Shown here piece after piece: positions 1-8,228 of a stretch of DNA of 59,197 nt (position 1 is the stretch's first letter; each line of letters opens with the position of its first letter). Source of the stretch: Bacteroidota bacterium (GTDB lineage: Bacteria > Bacteroidota > Bacteroidia > Chitinophagales > Chitinophagaceae); NCBI GenBank assembly GCA_018267615.1, contig JAFDYD010000044.1:123878-183074 (forward strand), written 5' to 3'. The notes beneath the pieces were generated by a model. That model searched no databases, was not told the DNA's origin, and saw only the letters and a list, made by a program, of their open reading frames with translations. Position numbers and translations under genes: made by a program.

Positions 1-20
1 ACGCAAAAGCGCAAAGAATC
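1..20. repeat. Family A repeat, right arm only (cut by window edge)
   Basis: The window opens with ACGCAAAAGCGCAAAG. This matches the right arm of the CTTTGCG-type inverted repeats seen at 5984-6042, 9976-10037, 12775-12834 and 21195-21288. The left arm would lie outside the window, downstream of the transporter gene. Confidence 0.6.
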
Positions 21-36
21 AACTAATAAACTCATC

Positions 37-1317
37 TCACAACTGCACAGTCGTCATCCTCGGTGCCAGCAAATGAATCATCAAACATGCCATCAAATAA
101 GAACTTCCGCAGATAATAAAAATAATATTGTAACCGGTACTAAGAATACCTAGTGCTTTGAAATGATCCAGCAAAATACCAACCATCAACGGAAAAAGAA
201 TTCCGCCGATAGATCCAGCCATTCCACCAATACCAACAATCGAACTCACTGCTTTTTTGGGAAACATATCCGAAGCTGTTGTAAATATTGTTGCACTCCA
301 TGCCTGGTGCGCGGATGCAGCCAGGCTAATCAATGCAACTGCAACCCAAATATGATTTGTAAATCTTACAAGTACCACCGGCATCACACACAATGCAAAA
401 ACAAAAAGCGCCGTTTTTCTTGCTTTATAAATTGGCCAGCCTTTTTTGATAAACCATGTCGACAAATATCCGCCCAATACGCTGCCGAAACTCGCCACGA
501 TATAAACCGTAGAAACATGCACCGCAGATTTTCTTAAGTCGAGTGAATAAGTGGTATTGAAATAAGATGGGATCCAAAATAAATAAAACCACCAGATGGG
601 ATCGGTGAAAAATTTTCCACAAACAAATGCCCATGTCTGTCGCAGACTTAAAATTTTCCAGAGACTTATTTTTGTACTTTTTGCTGTTGCTTCATCAGGA
701 GCATCGCTGTGGATATAATCGTACTCCGGTTTTTTTAATCTTTTTTGTTTTGCAGGAATATCATAATAAATCCACCAGAAAATAAGCCACGCGAATCCAA
801 GTCCACCTGTCCACAAAAACGCAGGCTGCCATCCATAAGAAGTATAAATAATTGCAATCGATGGCGGACCAACAATTGATGCGATATTAGTACCGCTATT
901 AAAAATTCCCGTTGCAAAAGCGCGACTTTTTTTCGGGAACCATTCTGCCACGGCTTTGATAGCTGCGGGAAAATTTCCTGCTTCACCCAATCCCAATGCA
1001 GTTCTCGCCAAGCCAAATCCAAAAGTAGTTTTTGCCAATGCATGAGCCATTGCAGCAATGCTCCAAATGATAACCGCAATAGTATATCCCAATTTGGTTC
1101 CAATACGATCGACAAATCTTCCGAATCCGAGCAGACCAATTGCATACGCAGCAGAAAAAGCCATTACGATATTGCTATAATCCTGCTCTGACCAATTGAA
1201 ATCTTTTGAAAGATTATCTTTTAATAAACCGATTACTTGTCTGTCGAGATAGTTAATGGTTGTGGCAATAAATAATAATGTCACCACTACCCATCTATAT
1301 TTTCCTATGGCCTGCAT
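37..1317 (-). CDS. exuT: MFS hexuronate transporter (ACS family, ExuT-like)
   Basis: This is a 426-residue, 12-helix major facilitator that probably imports glucuronate or galacturonate across the inner membrane by proton symport. The N-terminal helix carries NYLDRQ (residues 22-27), typical of the anion:cation symporter branch. The loop after helix 2 carries the MFS motif GRFVDRIGTKLG (residues 66-77). It lies 79 bases downstream of uxaC on the same strand, so uptake and first catabolic step are probably co-transcribed. An inverted repeat fills that gap. The ATG at 1317 is the natural start. Substrate is inferred from the neighbour and family; other ACS members carry glycerate or glucarate. 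Confidence 0.88.
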   Translation of the reverse strand: MQAIGKYRWVVVTLLFIATTINYLDRQVIGLLKDNLSKDFNWSEQDYSNIVMAFSAAYAIGLLGFGRFVDRIGTKLGYTIAVIIWSIAAMAHALAKTTFGFGLARTALGLGEAGNFPAAIKAVAEWFPKKSRAFATGIFNSGTNIASIVGPPSIAIIYTSYGWQPAFLWTGGLGFAWLIFWWIYYDIPAKQKRLKKPEYDYIHSDAPDEATAKSTKISLWKILSLRQTWAFVCGKFFTDPIWWFYLFWIPSYFNTTYSLDLRKSAVHVSTVYIVASFGSVLGGYLSTWFIKKGWPIYKARKTALFVFALCVMPVVLVRFTNHIWVAVALISLAASAHQAWSATIFTTASDMFPKKAVSSIVGIGGMAGSIGGILFPLMVGILLDHFKALGILSTGYNIIFIICGSSYLMACLMIHLLAPRMTTVQL

Positions 1318-1334
1318 TGCGCGGATTGTTTTTT

Positions 1335-1402
1335 CGTGAGACGTGAAACGTCAGATATCAAAATGAAAGTTCTAAATAAGCTTGTCATTTCACGTTTCAC
1401 GC
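1335..1402. repeat. Family D inverted repeat (GTGAGAC/GTGAAAC units)
   Basis: The left arm (1335-1353, starting CGTGAGACGTGAAACG) pairs imperfectly with the right arm (1383-1402, ending CGTTTCACGC) around a loop of about 30 bases. It lies between uxaC and the transporter, which point the same way, and overlaps the last codons of uxaC. The same unit recurs at 6899-6960, 15322-15391, 30280-30304 and 33652-33735. Confidence 0.8.
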
Positions 1403-2812
1403 TTTCAACTTCTCCCATCCAAAATAATTCTTCGCGTTATGAAAACAAATATCTTCTATTATTTTTCCAATCCATGTTAAATCGTCGGGCAATTCTCCTC
1501 TTTCTATTTCTTCACCAAAAAGATTGCATAATATGCGACGAAAATATTCATGACGTGGGTAAGAAAGAAAACTTCTTGAGTCGGTGAGCATTCCCACGAA
1601 GCGGCTCAGCAATCCCATATTGGATAATGCGTTTATTTGTTTTTCCATTCCGTCTTTCTGATCAAGAAACCACCAGGCTGCGCCCCATTGAATTTTTCCG
1701 GGGAAAGATCCATCGTTAAAATTTCCGATCATCGCCGCCATCACCGCGTTATCCGCAGGATTAAGATTATAGAGAATCGTTTTCGCCAATTTATCTTCAT
1801 TATCCAACCTGCTTAAGAACTTTGCCAATGATTTTGCCTGCGGAAAATCGCCGATAGAATCCCAGCCGGTATCCGGTCCGAGTTGCTTCATCATACGACG
1901 ATTATTATTGCGCATGGCGCCGAGATGAAATTGCTGCACCCAATTTTTTTCTGCGTCCCAGATCGCAAAATAAAAAAGCATCGCCGATTTGAATTTTCGC
2001 CTTTCTAAATCATCGGGGGTTTGTCCGGACCTAAGCTTGTCAAAAATATTTTTGATTTCATTTTCAGAATAATCTTCGGCATATATTACTTCAAGGCCAT
2101 GATCCGAAACACTGCAACCGTTCTTTGCAAAAAAATCGTGTCTTTGTTTTAAGGCAGAAAGATATTGATCGAATGAACCAACAGCTATGCCTGATGCTTT
2201 TTCCAGTCTCTCGATATAGTTGTTAAAAGACACTGCATTATCGACATTCATAGCCGCATCGGGACGAAATGCGGGCAATACAGGAATTTCAAACTTTTCT
2301 TTCTTTAATTTTTGATGGTGTTCCAGGTTGTCGACAGGATCATCGGTGGTGCAAATCATTCTCACGTTCATCTTCCGGATCAGGTTACGCGCTGAAAATT
2401 CAGGTGTCCGCAATGCGGCAGTACAAGAATCGTAAATTTTTTTTGCAGAGTCTGGGTTCAACACATCATGTATGTCAAAATAACGCTGGAGCTCAAGGTG
2501 TGTCCAATGATAAAGCGGGTTGCGAATCGTATAAGGTACCGTATCGGCCCATTTCTTAAATTTTTGAAAATCTGTTTTACTGCCGGTGATAAATGATTCG
2601 CCGATACCGTTGGCGCGCATCGCCCTCCATTTATAATGGTCGCCATTCAACCAGATAGCAGTAAGAGTTTCAAACCTGGTATCCTCGGCGATTTGCTGGG
2701 GCGACAAGTGGCAATGATAATCTATGATCGGCATTTTTTCCGCATAGTCATGATACAACTGCTGCGCGGTTTTATTATGCAGTAAGAATTGTTTGCCTAG
2801 AAAATTTTTCAT
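1397..2812 (-). CDS. uxaC: Uronate (glucuronate/galacturonate) isomerase
   Basis: UxaC converts D-glucuronate to D-fructuronate and D-galacturonate to D-tagaturonate, the first cytoplasmic step of hexuronate catabolism. The 471-residue length matches E. coli UxaC. The N-terminal HCH metal motif of the amidohydrolase fold is at residues 33-35, within IIDYHCHLSP. The conserved segment after the first domain reads MICTTDDPVD. I chose the ATG at 2812; an open frame continues upstream to 2950 but those residues look like translated noncoding DNA. The transporter follows on the same strand. The next pathway enzymes (fructuronate or tagaturonate reductases) are not in the window. Confidence 0.93.
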   Translation of the reverse strand: MKNFLGKQFLLHNKTAQQLYHDYAEKMPIIDYHCHLSPQQIAEDTRFETLTAIWLNGDHYKWRAMRANGIGESFITGSKTDFQKFKKWADTVPYTIRNPLYHWTHLELQRYFDIHDVLNPDSAKKIYDSCTAALRTPEFSARNLIRKMNVRMICTTDDPVDNLEHHQKLKKEKFEIPVLPAFRPDAAMNVDNAVSFNNYIERLEKASGIAVGSFDQYLSALKQRHDFFAKNGCSVSDHGLEVIYAEDYSENEIKNIFDKLRSGQTPDDLERRKFKSAMLFYFAIWDAEKNWVQQFHLGAMRNNNRRMMKQLGPDTGWDSIGDFPQAKSLAKFLSRLDNEDKLAKTILYNLNPADNAVMAAMIGNFNDGSFPGKIQWGAAWWFLDQKDGMEKQINALSNMGLLSRFVGMLTDSRSFLSYPRHEYFRRILCNLFGEEIERGELPDDLTWIGKIIEDICFHNAKNYFGWEKLKA

Positions 2813-2893
2813 GGTGCTGACTTTGAAAAGCTCAACTTCTTCAGTACAATATAAAGAGATTATTGCTTTGCTGTAAATTTTGATGCTACTGAT

Positions 2894-2941
2894 CTTTGTG
2901 CTTAGAAATAAATTGAACCACGAAGGCACTAAGGCACAAAG
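2894..2941. repeat. Degenerate inverted repeat (CTTTGTGC/GCACAAAG)
   Basis: CTTTGTGCTTAG (2894-2905) pairs with CTAAGGCACAAAG (2929-2941). The right side continues a CACGAAGGCAC-type run also seen at 6193-6211. It sits in the divergent gap between uxaC and the DoxX-like gene. I see no clear promoter in the rest of this 260-base gap. Confidence 0.5.
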
Positions 2942-3072
2942 GTTACTCAAGCAGCGTCAAAAACGCTCACAATATCGGATGATTTAAACTTGTACCAACT
3001 TGTTTCGGATGTACAGCTTGTTCGGGCATTCTTACTTTATATTGCTTTGGTCAAAATTAAATTGCCCAGCCG

Positions 3073-3861
3073 ATGGAAAATCCCATTATCAAAGCAGCAC
3101 GCATCATGCTTGCGCTAGCGATGATCGTTTTTGGGGTGCAGCATTTTATTTATCGCGACTTCCTTCCAAAACTCGAACCAGTTCCGGCATGGGTTCCAGC
3201 AAGAACATTTCTTGCGTATTGTACCGGCGCTATTATCATTCTTGCAGCAATAGGAATTGCTACCCGGATCATGGACAGGTTGTCGGCAATGGTATTGGGC
3301 ATCCTCTTTATGGGAAGCGTACTATGTTTTCACTTGTCCGTACTAGTTAGTAACCTGCACGATCCTGATAAATGGGCATGCATCTGCGAGGAACTTGCAA
3401 TCGGAAGCGGTACGCTTATTCTATATGGATATCTTTTCGGAGAAAGCTCAAATCAAATGACAAGGAAAATAATGCGGATAGCAGGGATTTTGTTTGCCTT
3501 ATCGTTAACTATTTTCGGCACCCAGCATTTTATGTACGCCGATTTTATCGCCACGTTGATCCCAGTCTGGATTCCATTTCCACTTTTCTGGGCATACTTT
3601 GTCGGAATCGTTTTCTTTTTAGTAGCAATCAGTATTGTTACTAAAAAGAAAACTTATTTGGGACTGACATTAATGCGCATCATGTTTTTTTTCTGGGAAA
3701 TATCTCTGCACATACCGAGGGTCATTGGAAAACCGACGAACATGGATGAGTGGACCAGTGCTGCTGTGGCGCTTGCGATGTGTGCCTGTTCATTTGTTAT
3801 AGCATCTACGATGCCGGGAAAGCAAATGACAGCGCATGCATTGCAACGCCAAAATGTATAA
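3073..3861 (+). CDS. DoxX-like membrane protein with internal duplication
   Basis: This 262-residue integral membrane protein has about eight predicted helices. The two halves are clearly related. Half one (about residues 8-118) has RIMLALAMIVFGVQHFIYRDF, and half two (about 133-250) has IAGILFALSLTIFGTQHFMYADF. Both continue with a P-x-W segment, a further helix, a positively charged turn and a helix carrying a histidine. Each half resembles a four-helix DoxX-type unit. The function is not known; DoxX relatives are linked to redox or oxidase-associated roles. It is transcribed divergently from uxaC and faces the Dabb gene, ending 8 bases from it. The duplication is seen directly; the DoxX assignment is an inference. 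Confidence 0.75.
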   Translation: MENPIIKAARIMLALAMIVFGVQHFIYRDFLPKLEPVPAWVPARTFLAYCTGAIIILAAIGIATRIMDRLSAMVLGILFMGSVLCFHLSVLVSNLHDPDKWACICEELAIGSGTLILYGYLFGESSNQMTRKIMRIAGILFALSLTIFGTQHFMYADFIATLIPVWIPFPLFWAYFVGIVFFLVAISIVTKKKTYLGLTLMRIMFFFWEISLHIPRVIGKPTNMDEWTSAAVALAMCACSFVIASTMPGKQMTAHALQRQNV

Positions 3862-3868
3862 CGATCAT

Positions 3869-4279
3869 TTATACTTCCATCGCATCATACACGATCACTT
3901 TCGACCATAGGTGACCGTAATTTTTTATAAAATCCAAATGAACGGGATGGGTTTGATAAGTTGCTTGTCCCGCAAGATCATTAAAGAACATCAATTCCGA
4001 CACTCCCCAGCTTTGATCCACCACATCGCGCTTTTCTGTTTTAGCTACTATACCGACATGAATTTCTTTGACGGTTTCAATTTTTGATAATGTCTTTACA
4101 CCTTCCACGAGTTTGTCCCTGTCTTCAACTGAATCCGGATTCTTCAACCAGAAAAAAACATGATGAGCGAGTTGCTTATCTTTTGCATTTTTGAAAAGAG
4201 GCATTGATGAAGTGGCAGTTACCGCGCCAATAGATGCAGCAGCCGTTGCTATAAATTTTCTTCGGTTTGATTTTTTCAT
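3869..4279 (-). CDS. Dabb (stress-responsive A/B barrel) protein, Tat-exported
   Basis: The 136-residue protein begins SNRRKFIATAAASIG, a twin-arginine-type leader, so it is probably exported folded. The mature part reads LAHHVFFWLKNPDSVEDRDKLVEGVKTL and ends near WSKVIVYDAME, typical of the dimeric alpha-beta barrel family. Characterised homologues include plant stress proteins and small heme- or polyketide-handling enzymes; the substrate here cannot be told. The gene is convergent with the DoxX-like gene. Confidence 0.8.
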   Translation of the reverse strand: MKKSNRRKFIATAAASIGAVTATSSMPLFKNAKDKQLAHHVFFWLKNPDSVEDRDKLVEGVKTLSKIETVKEIHVGIVAKTEKRDVVDQSWGVSELMFFNDLAGQATYQTHPVHLDFIKNYGHLWSKVIVYDAMEV

Positions 4280-4340
4280 GATGATTTGATTAAAGGATGA
4301 AAATACGACAAATGTCGATAGTGTCTCCGTCTGAAATTTT

Positions 4341-4441
4341 TATGTGTGCCTATGTATCTATGTGCCTATATGGTGAAAAAAAATCTCGAATATGTAGGTT
4401 TTTTTTCACCACATAGTCACGTAGATGCATAGGTGCACATA
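4341..4441. repeat. Family C inverted repeat (CTATGTG units)
   Basis: The arms are built on TGCCTATGTATCTATGTG and close on GGTGAAAAAAAA against TTTTTTTTCACC. The arms carry several mismatches, whereas the sister copy at 45727-45840 is perfect. It lies in the 378-base divergent gap (4280-4657) between the Dabb gene and the exporter gene. The remainder of that gap (4458-4657) shows no convincing promoter or gene. Confidence 0.85.
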
Positions 4442-4657
4442 GAGAGCGTCTTTAAATATGAGTCTCCTTCCAAACCAAGACACAGCCAAATGTCCGAGCT
4501 CGGGCATATTCGAACCCAGGCATATTGATAGTGGGAAAATGGGCGACGTCGTTGGGAAATCGGATAATCTAATTCTGAGAAAAAATAGACAACCTTGCGC
4601 CCTTGTTTACGGACCGGTCACGGCCATATTCATCATCCATTTTCAAACCTTCTATCT

Positions 4658-5452
4658 ATGAGAGAAATAGCATGTTATTGCGCCTCTCTCATTATCGGCT
4701 TATCGCTGGGAATGATTGGCGCAGGAGGATCGATTTTGACGATACCAGCATTTGTTTATATAGCAAGAACAGATCCAGGTGCAGCCACGGTGTATTCTAT
4801 GTTTGTAGTAGGATTAAGCAGTCTTGTTGGCGGTATCAGGGCGCATGCAAAAAAACTTGTCGATTTAAAAGTTGTTGCTTTATTCGGAACTCCCTCTGTG
4901 ATTGGAGTTTTTATTTCGCGCCGTTTGATCTTTCCCGCCATCCCGGATATTATTTTTTCAACTCCCGGATTCATCTTATCAAAAAATTTGCTGCTGATGG
5001 GCAGCCTTGCAATTATTATGCTCTTTGCATCAGTAAAACTGCTTCGTATGCAGCCGGTGATTATAAGCAACAATAGTGATCGCGAAGTAAAAAGAGGAAT
5101 GTTGACGGTACAGGGATTATTTGTTGGGATGCTTACCGGTCTGATTGGAATCGGCGGTGGCTTTTTGATTGTGCCCGCGTTATTCTTTTTAGCGCGTTTA
5201 CCAATGAAAGTTGCCATCGGAAGCGCGCTGCTGATCATCACGATTAATGCGACATTTAGTTTTTTAACCAGCTTTACGACTGTGCCGATAGATTGGTCGT
5301 TGCTCATCAAGTTTACAGCAGGAGCAGCTATTGGCATATTGATCGGAACAAAAATATCGGAAAAGATTTCGGGCAATTATCTGAAAAAAATATTCGGATG
5401 CTTCCTACTTCTTGTTTCGTTTTTTATTTTTTATAAAGTCATTCATCCGTAA
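4658..5452 (+). CDS. TauE/SafE family anion exporter
   Basis: This 264-residue inner-membrane protein belongs to the sulfite/sulfoacetate exporter family. It has the family's two-repeat design: GLSLGMIGAGGSILTIPAFVY near the N-terminus and GLFVGMLTGLIGIGGGFLIVPALFF after a central loop near residue 150. About eight helices are expected. Members export sulfite or other organic sulfur anions; the substrate is not shown by context. I chose the ATG at 4658 because the hydrophobic first helix follows at once; an upstream in-frame ATG at 4595 would add 21 residues with no family likeness. Confidence 0.88.
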   Translation: MREIACYCASLIIGLSLGMIGAGGSILTIPAFVYIARTDPGAATVYSMFVVGLSSLVGGIRAHAKKLVDLKVVALFGTPSVIGVFISRRLIFPAIPDIIFSTPGFILSKNLLLMGSLAIIMLFASVKLLRMQPVIISNNSDREVKRGMLTVQGLFVGMLTGLIGIGGGFLIVPALFFLARLPMKVAIGSALLIITINATFSFLTSFTTVPIDWSLLIKFTAGAAIGILIGTKISEKISGNYLKKIFGCFLLLVSFFIFYKVIHP

Positions 5453-5557
5453 AAGGTTTTATACAGCGCATCTTTACGAGATGGAATATTGCACAAATAA
5501 TACAGTTCGAACCTTAATTAAAAAGATTAAGGATTGCCATGAACATTCATGATAATC

Positions 5558-5815
5558 TCAGGATGCGGAGAGCGTCAACTTTGTAATTTCTGAACCGTTA
5601 AATATACGAGCCAGGCTTGCATCCTGTGATTTTTTCCAAACTTCTATGCTTGGTCCAGTTACGATGCGCCAGAAATTTTTGGATTTCAACTCGTCGTAGT
5701 CAGCCGTTTTAATAAATAAACCGGTAAGTGGATTGCGAGTTTTGAAATGAATGGTAACGTTGCGCTTGCTCACTCCTTCGCCCAAAATGAATTTCTCTAT
5801 TTGATCATTAGTCAT
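5558..5815 (-). CDS. Small conserved hypothetical protein
   Basis: An 85-residue soluble protein that I do not recognise as a named family, though I have an impression of similar short proteins in Bacteroidota. Residues near the centre read RNVTIHFKTRNPLTGLFIKTADYDELKSKN, a pattern like a small beta-barrel, followed by a tryptophan-containing strand. The ATG at 5815 is preferred; a TTG two codons upstream is also in frame. It stands alone, converging with the exporter gene. Confidence 0.65.
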   Translation of the reverse strand: MTNDQIEKFILGEGVSKRNVTIHFKTRNPLTGLFIKTADYDELKSKNFWRIVTGPSIEVWKKSQDASLARIFNGSEITKLTLSAS

Positions 5816-5983
5816 AATCAATTTCTGGAAAGATAACTGTTTCCAATGGATTATGAACTATTTATTCGCAAGGCCAGCATTCAAACGATTTCACGATATG
5901 TTTATCTTTAGCAATAAATCATGAATCAGTAGTTTGAGTGGAACGATAACAAAGTCAAAAACTAATTTGCAGCAAGCTTTATT

Positions 5984-6042
5984 CTTTGCGTTTTTGCGCC
6001 TTTGCGCGAAATATTTTCTCGCAAAGGCGCAAAAACGCAAAG
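5984..6042. repeat. Family A perfect inverted repeat (CTTTGCG units)
   Basis: Two 23-base arms (5984-6006 and 6020-6042) match without error. The left arm begins CTTTGCGTTTTTGCGCC. The loop has 13 bases. With the element at 6140-6211 it occupies the 559-base gap between the small hypothetical gene and the asparaginase-like gene. The rest of that gap shows no gene. Confidence 0.92.
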
Positions 6043-6139
6043 GAAATAGTGTAAATGGTTTATATACTCCTCTTCTTATCAAATAGCGGTTCACTTTGAA
6101 AACATTTCATGGCAGAGAAAAGTAGACGCATCAAAACTT

Positions 6140-6211
6140 CCTTTGTGTCTTTGGGCGAAAATTTCAATCCTGAATATTAGAGAATAAAAATATCGCACAA
6201 AGACACGAAGG
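6140..6211. repeat. Inverted repeat (CCTTTGTGTCTTTG type)
   Basis: The left arm 6140-6158 (CCTTTGTGTCTTTGGGCGA) pairs with the right arm 6193-6211 with two mismatches around a 34-base loop. It is a variant of family A in which GCG is replaced by GTG. It lies in the divergent gap upstream of the asparaginase-like gene. Confidence 0.75.
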
Positions 6212-6374
6212 CACAAAGTGAAAAGTCTGTCCTCTACTGAAAAACAAAAGGATAAAAGAGCGGGATAATAATTTGTTTGACCAATTGAAAAATCTGCCCA
6301 ACGATCTGCACCATTTTCTTTTAATGTGGCACTTTTATAACTGATTTACTAATTTTACCTGCAATTCACGCAAC

Positions 6375-6863
6375 ATGGCAATTCGCATTTTTATAACCGG
6401 CGGCACTTTCGACAAAGAATATAACGAACTCAATGGGCAACTTTATTTCAAAGAAACGCATATGCAGGATCTATTGCTCATGGGTCGCAATCGTGTGCCG
6501 GTTCATATAAAAACGCTCATGATGATCGATAGCCTGGATATGACCGACGCGGATCGCACATTAATCATTCAGGAGTGCATCAATTGTGAAGAGACACAGA
6601 TCGTCATTACACATGGAACTGATACGATGCATGTGACTGCAAAATTATTAGCAGAGAAAGTCAAAAATAAGACCATCGTGCTGACAGGCGCGATGATACC
6701 AATCAAATTTGGTAGCTCAGACGGACTATTTAATCTTGGGAGTGCACTCGCTTTTGTGCAATCACTAGCTACCGGAGTTTATGTAGCTATGAACGGACGC
6801 TACTTCAATTGGGACAATGTTCGAAAAAATAAAGTAACGGGCATTTTTGAAGAATTAAAATAA
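6375..6863 (+). CDS. Short asparaginase-like protein (N-terminal domain only)
   Basis: The 162-residue protein carries the catalytic motifs of type I/II asparaginases. It has the nucleophile threonine motif ITGGTFDK (residues 7-14), the second motif THGTDTM, and a lysine in LTGAMIPIKF. It ends where a normal enzyme (about 320-340 residues) would begin its C-terminal domain, which helps complete the active site at the dimer interface. No remnant of that domain follows before the stop. The reaction would be asparagine to aspartate plus ammonia, but substrate and activity are uncertain. Short forms of this kind do exist as annotated genes, so it may not be a decay product. Confidence 0.8.
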   Translation: MAIRIFITGGTFDKEYNELNGQLYFKETHMQDLLLMGRNRVPVHIKTLMMIDSLDMTDADRTLIIQECINCEETQIVITHGTDTMHVTAKLLAEKVKNKTIVLTGAMIPIKFGSSDGLFNLGSALAFVQSLATGVYVAMNGRYFNWDNVRKNKVTGIFEELK

Positions 6864-6898
6864 TCAACTGTAGTTTTTTTAAATGCGTGTGTGTTTTT

Positions 6899-6960
6899 CG
6901 TGAGACGTGAAACGACAAAGGTGAGTTCGCAAATTCACATTTGTCGTTTCACGTCTCACG
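6899..6960. repeat. Family D inverted repeat between convergent genes
   Basis: Arms of 26 bases (6899-6924 and 6935-6960) differ at one position and start CGTGAGACGTGAAACGAC. The loop is 10 bases. Here it lies between two converging genes and could terminate both, although no U-tract follows the right arm. Confidence 0.9.
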
Positions 6961-6996
6961 CTTCACACTTCAAGAAACACATAAGCACATAAAATT

Positions 6997-7470
6997 TTAC
7001 TTTTTCAATTTCTCCAGCGCTTGTTTTAGTGCTGCAAAATTTACTTGGGTGCCCGGGTTGGCTGTTTCTTCTACATAAACAATTATACCATCTCCATCAA
7101 TGACTGCTACTCCGCGCTTCGCCACACCTTTAATATCACAGGCGAAATTGCAATGATACATTTCGTACTCATTGATCGTTCTCTTATTTGCATCCGAAAG
7201 CAAATCGAAATTGATTTTATTATTCTCTTTGAAAACTTTTAGAGAAAAAGGCATATCCACCGAAATCCCAACTACCGCAGCACCGATATCGTTATAAAAA
7301 CTCAGCTCATCACGATTGCTGCATAACTGTTCCGTACATACGCCCGTAAAAGCAGCGGGGAAAAAATTAATAACGAGTATTCTTCCGGCGAAATCTGTAG
7401 ATGATACTTCTTTTCTTTCTGTGTTAAACAATTTGAAGGCCGGAGCCTTTGTGCCAACTGCAAGTGCCAT
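6997..7470 (-). CDS. Peroxiredoxin (AhpE/redoxin type)
   Basis: This 157-residue thiol peroxidase reduces hydrogen peroxide or organic hydroperoxides. The peroxidatic cysteine is C45 within FFPAAFTGVCTEQLC, the hallmark of the AhpE-like branch. A second cysteine is C50, and two more lie in MYHCNFAC, one of which could act as resolving residue. It is cytoplasmic with no signal peptide. A palindrome sits just upstream (7482-7507). The thioredoxin at 54827 could be a reductant, but that is only inference. Confidence 0.9.
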   Translation of the reverse strand: MALAVGTKAPAFKLFNTERKEVSSTDFAGRILVINFFPAAFTGVCTEQLCSNRDELSFYNDIGAAVVGISVDMPFSLKVFKENNKINFDLLSDANKRTINEYEMYHCNFACDIKGVAKRGVAVIDGDGIIVYVEETANPGTQVNFAALKQALEKLKK

Positions 7471-7481
7471 AATAGTTTTTT

Positions 7482-7507
7482 TTGTGATTTATTCTATTCA
7501 ATCACAA
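7482..7507. promoter_or_regulatory. Dyad upstream of the peroxiredoxin gene
   Basis: TTGTGATT (7482-7489) and AATCACAA (7500-7507) are perfect 8-base arms spaced by 10 bases, starting 12 bases upstream of the peroxiredoxin ATG. This could be an operator for a redox or CRP/FNR-like regulator or a 5' leader hairpin. The N10 spacing differs from the usual CRP site. Confidence 0.4.
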
Positions 7508-7560
7508 TTATAAATGGGAAAGTTCAATAAAAAAAATTGTAGTAAGAAAACTAACCGGCG

Positions 7561-7944
7561 TTAAGGTTGAGTTTCGCTGTTTGTATTTTCGTCGGATGGA
7601 ATAATTTCCGATTCGCCTACGAAACTGGATTTCAACGTAAGCATTGAAGATCTTCCCATACTGATCAGAATAATTTTATCTTTCATAAAATCTACAGCTA
7701 TCGAATCATTACTCAATACCGTATAAAGATCTTTTCCAATATCAGCGATCATTATCCTGTTTTGCACTTTCCCGTTTTTGATTTCCAGCGCGAAGGAATA
7801 GTTTGCATTCTTCCGGTTGTCCACCGATCTCAGTTCCATCTTACCCAATGATGTTTGTTTTTCTCCACTGAGAGAGTTTTTTAACAGGATGCGGATAATC
7901 GGCAAATATTTTGTCCAGAGTGTTATAAATTTTCCTTCGCTCAT
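7561..7944 (-). CDS. Hypothetical protein
   Basis: A 127-residue protein I do not recognise. It begins MSEGKFITLWTKYLPIIRILLKNS, then has alternating strand-like segments (YSFALEIKNGKVQNRIMIADIGKDLYTVL) and an acidic, polar C-terminus rich in E, S and T. No signal peptide or clear membrane helix is present. It is upstream of the peroxiredoxin gene on the same strand with a 90-base gap. Confidence 0.6.
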   Translation of the reverse strand: MSEGKFITLWTKYLPIIRILLKNSLSGEKQTSLGKMELRSVDNRKNANYSFALEIKNGKVQNRIMIADIGKDLYTVLSNDSIAVDFMKDKIILISMGRSSMLTLKSSFVGESEIIPSDENTNSETQP

Positions 7945-8228
7945 GTATGTTTGTTTAGTTTTAGAGAATGAACTGGAAACAGATGGCCGTTAACAATTAC
8001 TCCCGGTAACAATATAGGCCGGCAAGGTATGCTTTAAACTCCAACTCATCGCTTAAATATTTGTGCGCGGCAAATAATCACGCCATGAGGGATTATAAAT
8101 ATTAACTTGCGACTAATTTTTATTCATGCCAGCGCATTTGAGTGTAACCAAAACAAATTATAAACTGATTGTTTCGTCTATTCAATACAGTTCCGATAAC
8201 AAATTTTCCAACAAAATTTCCCGGGTGA

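Noticed and set aside
735..1145. 136-residue minus-strand frame within the MFS gene
   Set aside because: Same-strand out-of-frame reading of a clear transporter; no independent evidence.
2813..2950. N-terminal extension of uronate isomerase
   Set aside because: The 46 added residues match nothing in UxaC, and the internal ATG gives the exact family length.
4341..4441. Insertion sequence ends
   Set aside because: No transposase gene lies between or beside the arms and no target duplication is evident.
4756..5376. 206-residue frame on the minus strand over the exporter gene
   Set aside because: It mirrors a strongly supported TauE/SafE gene, and its own translation has no family likeness.
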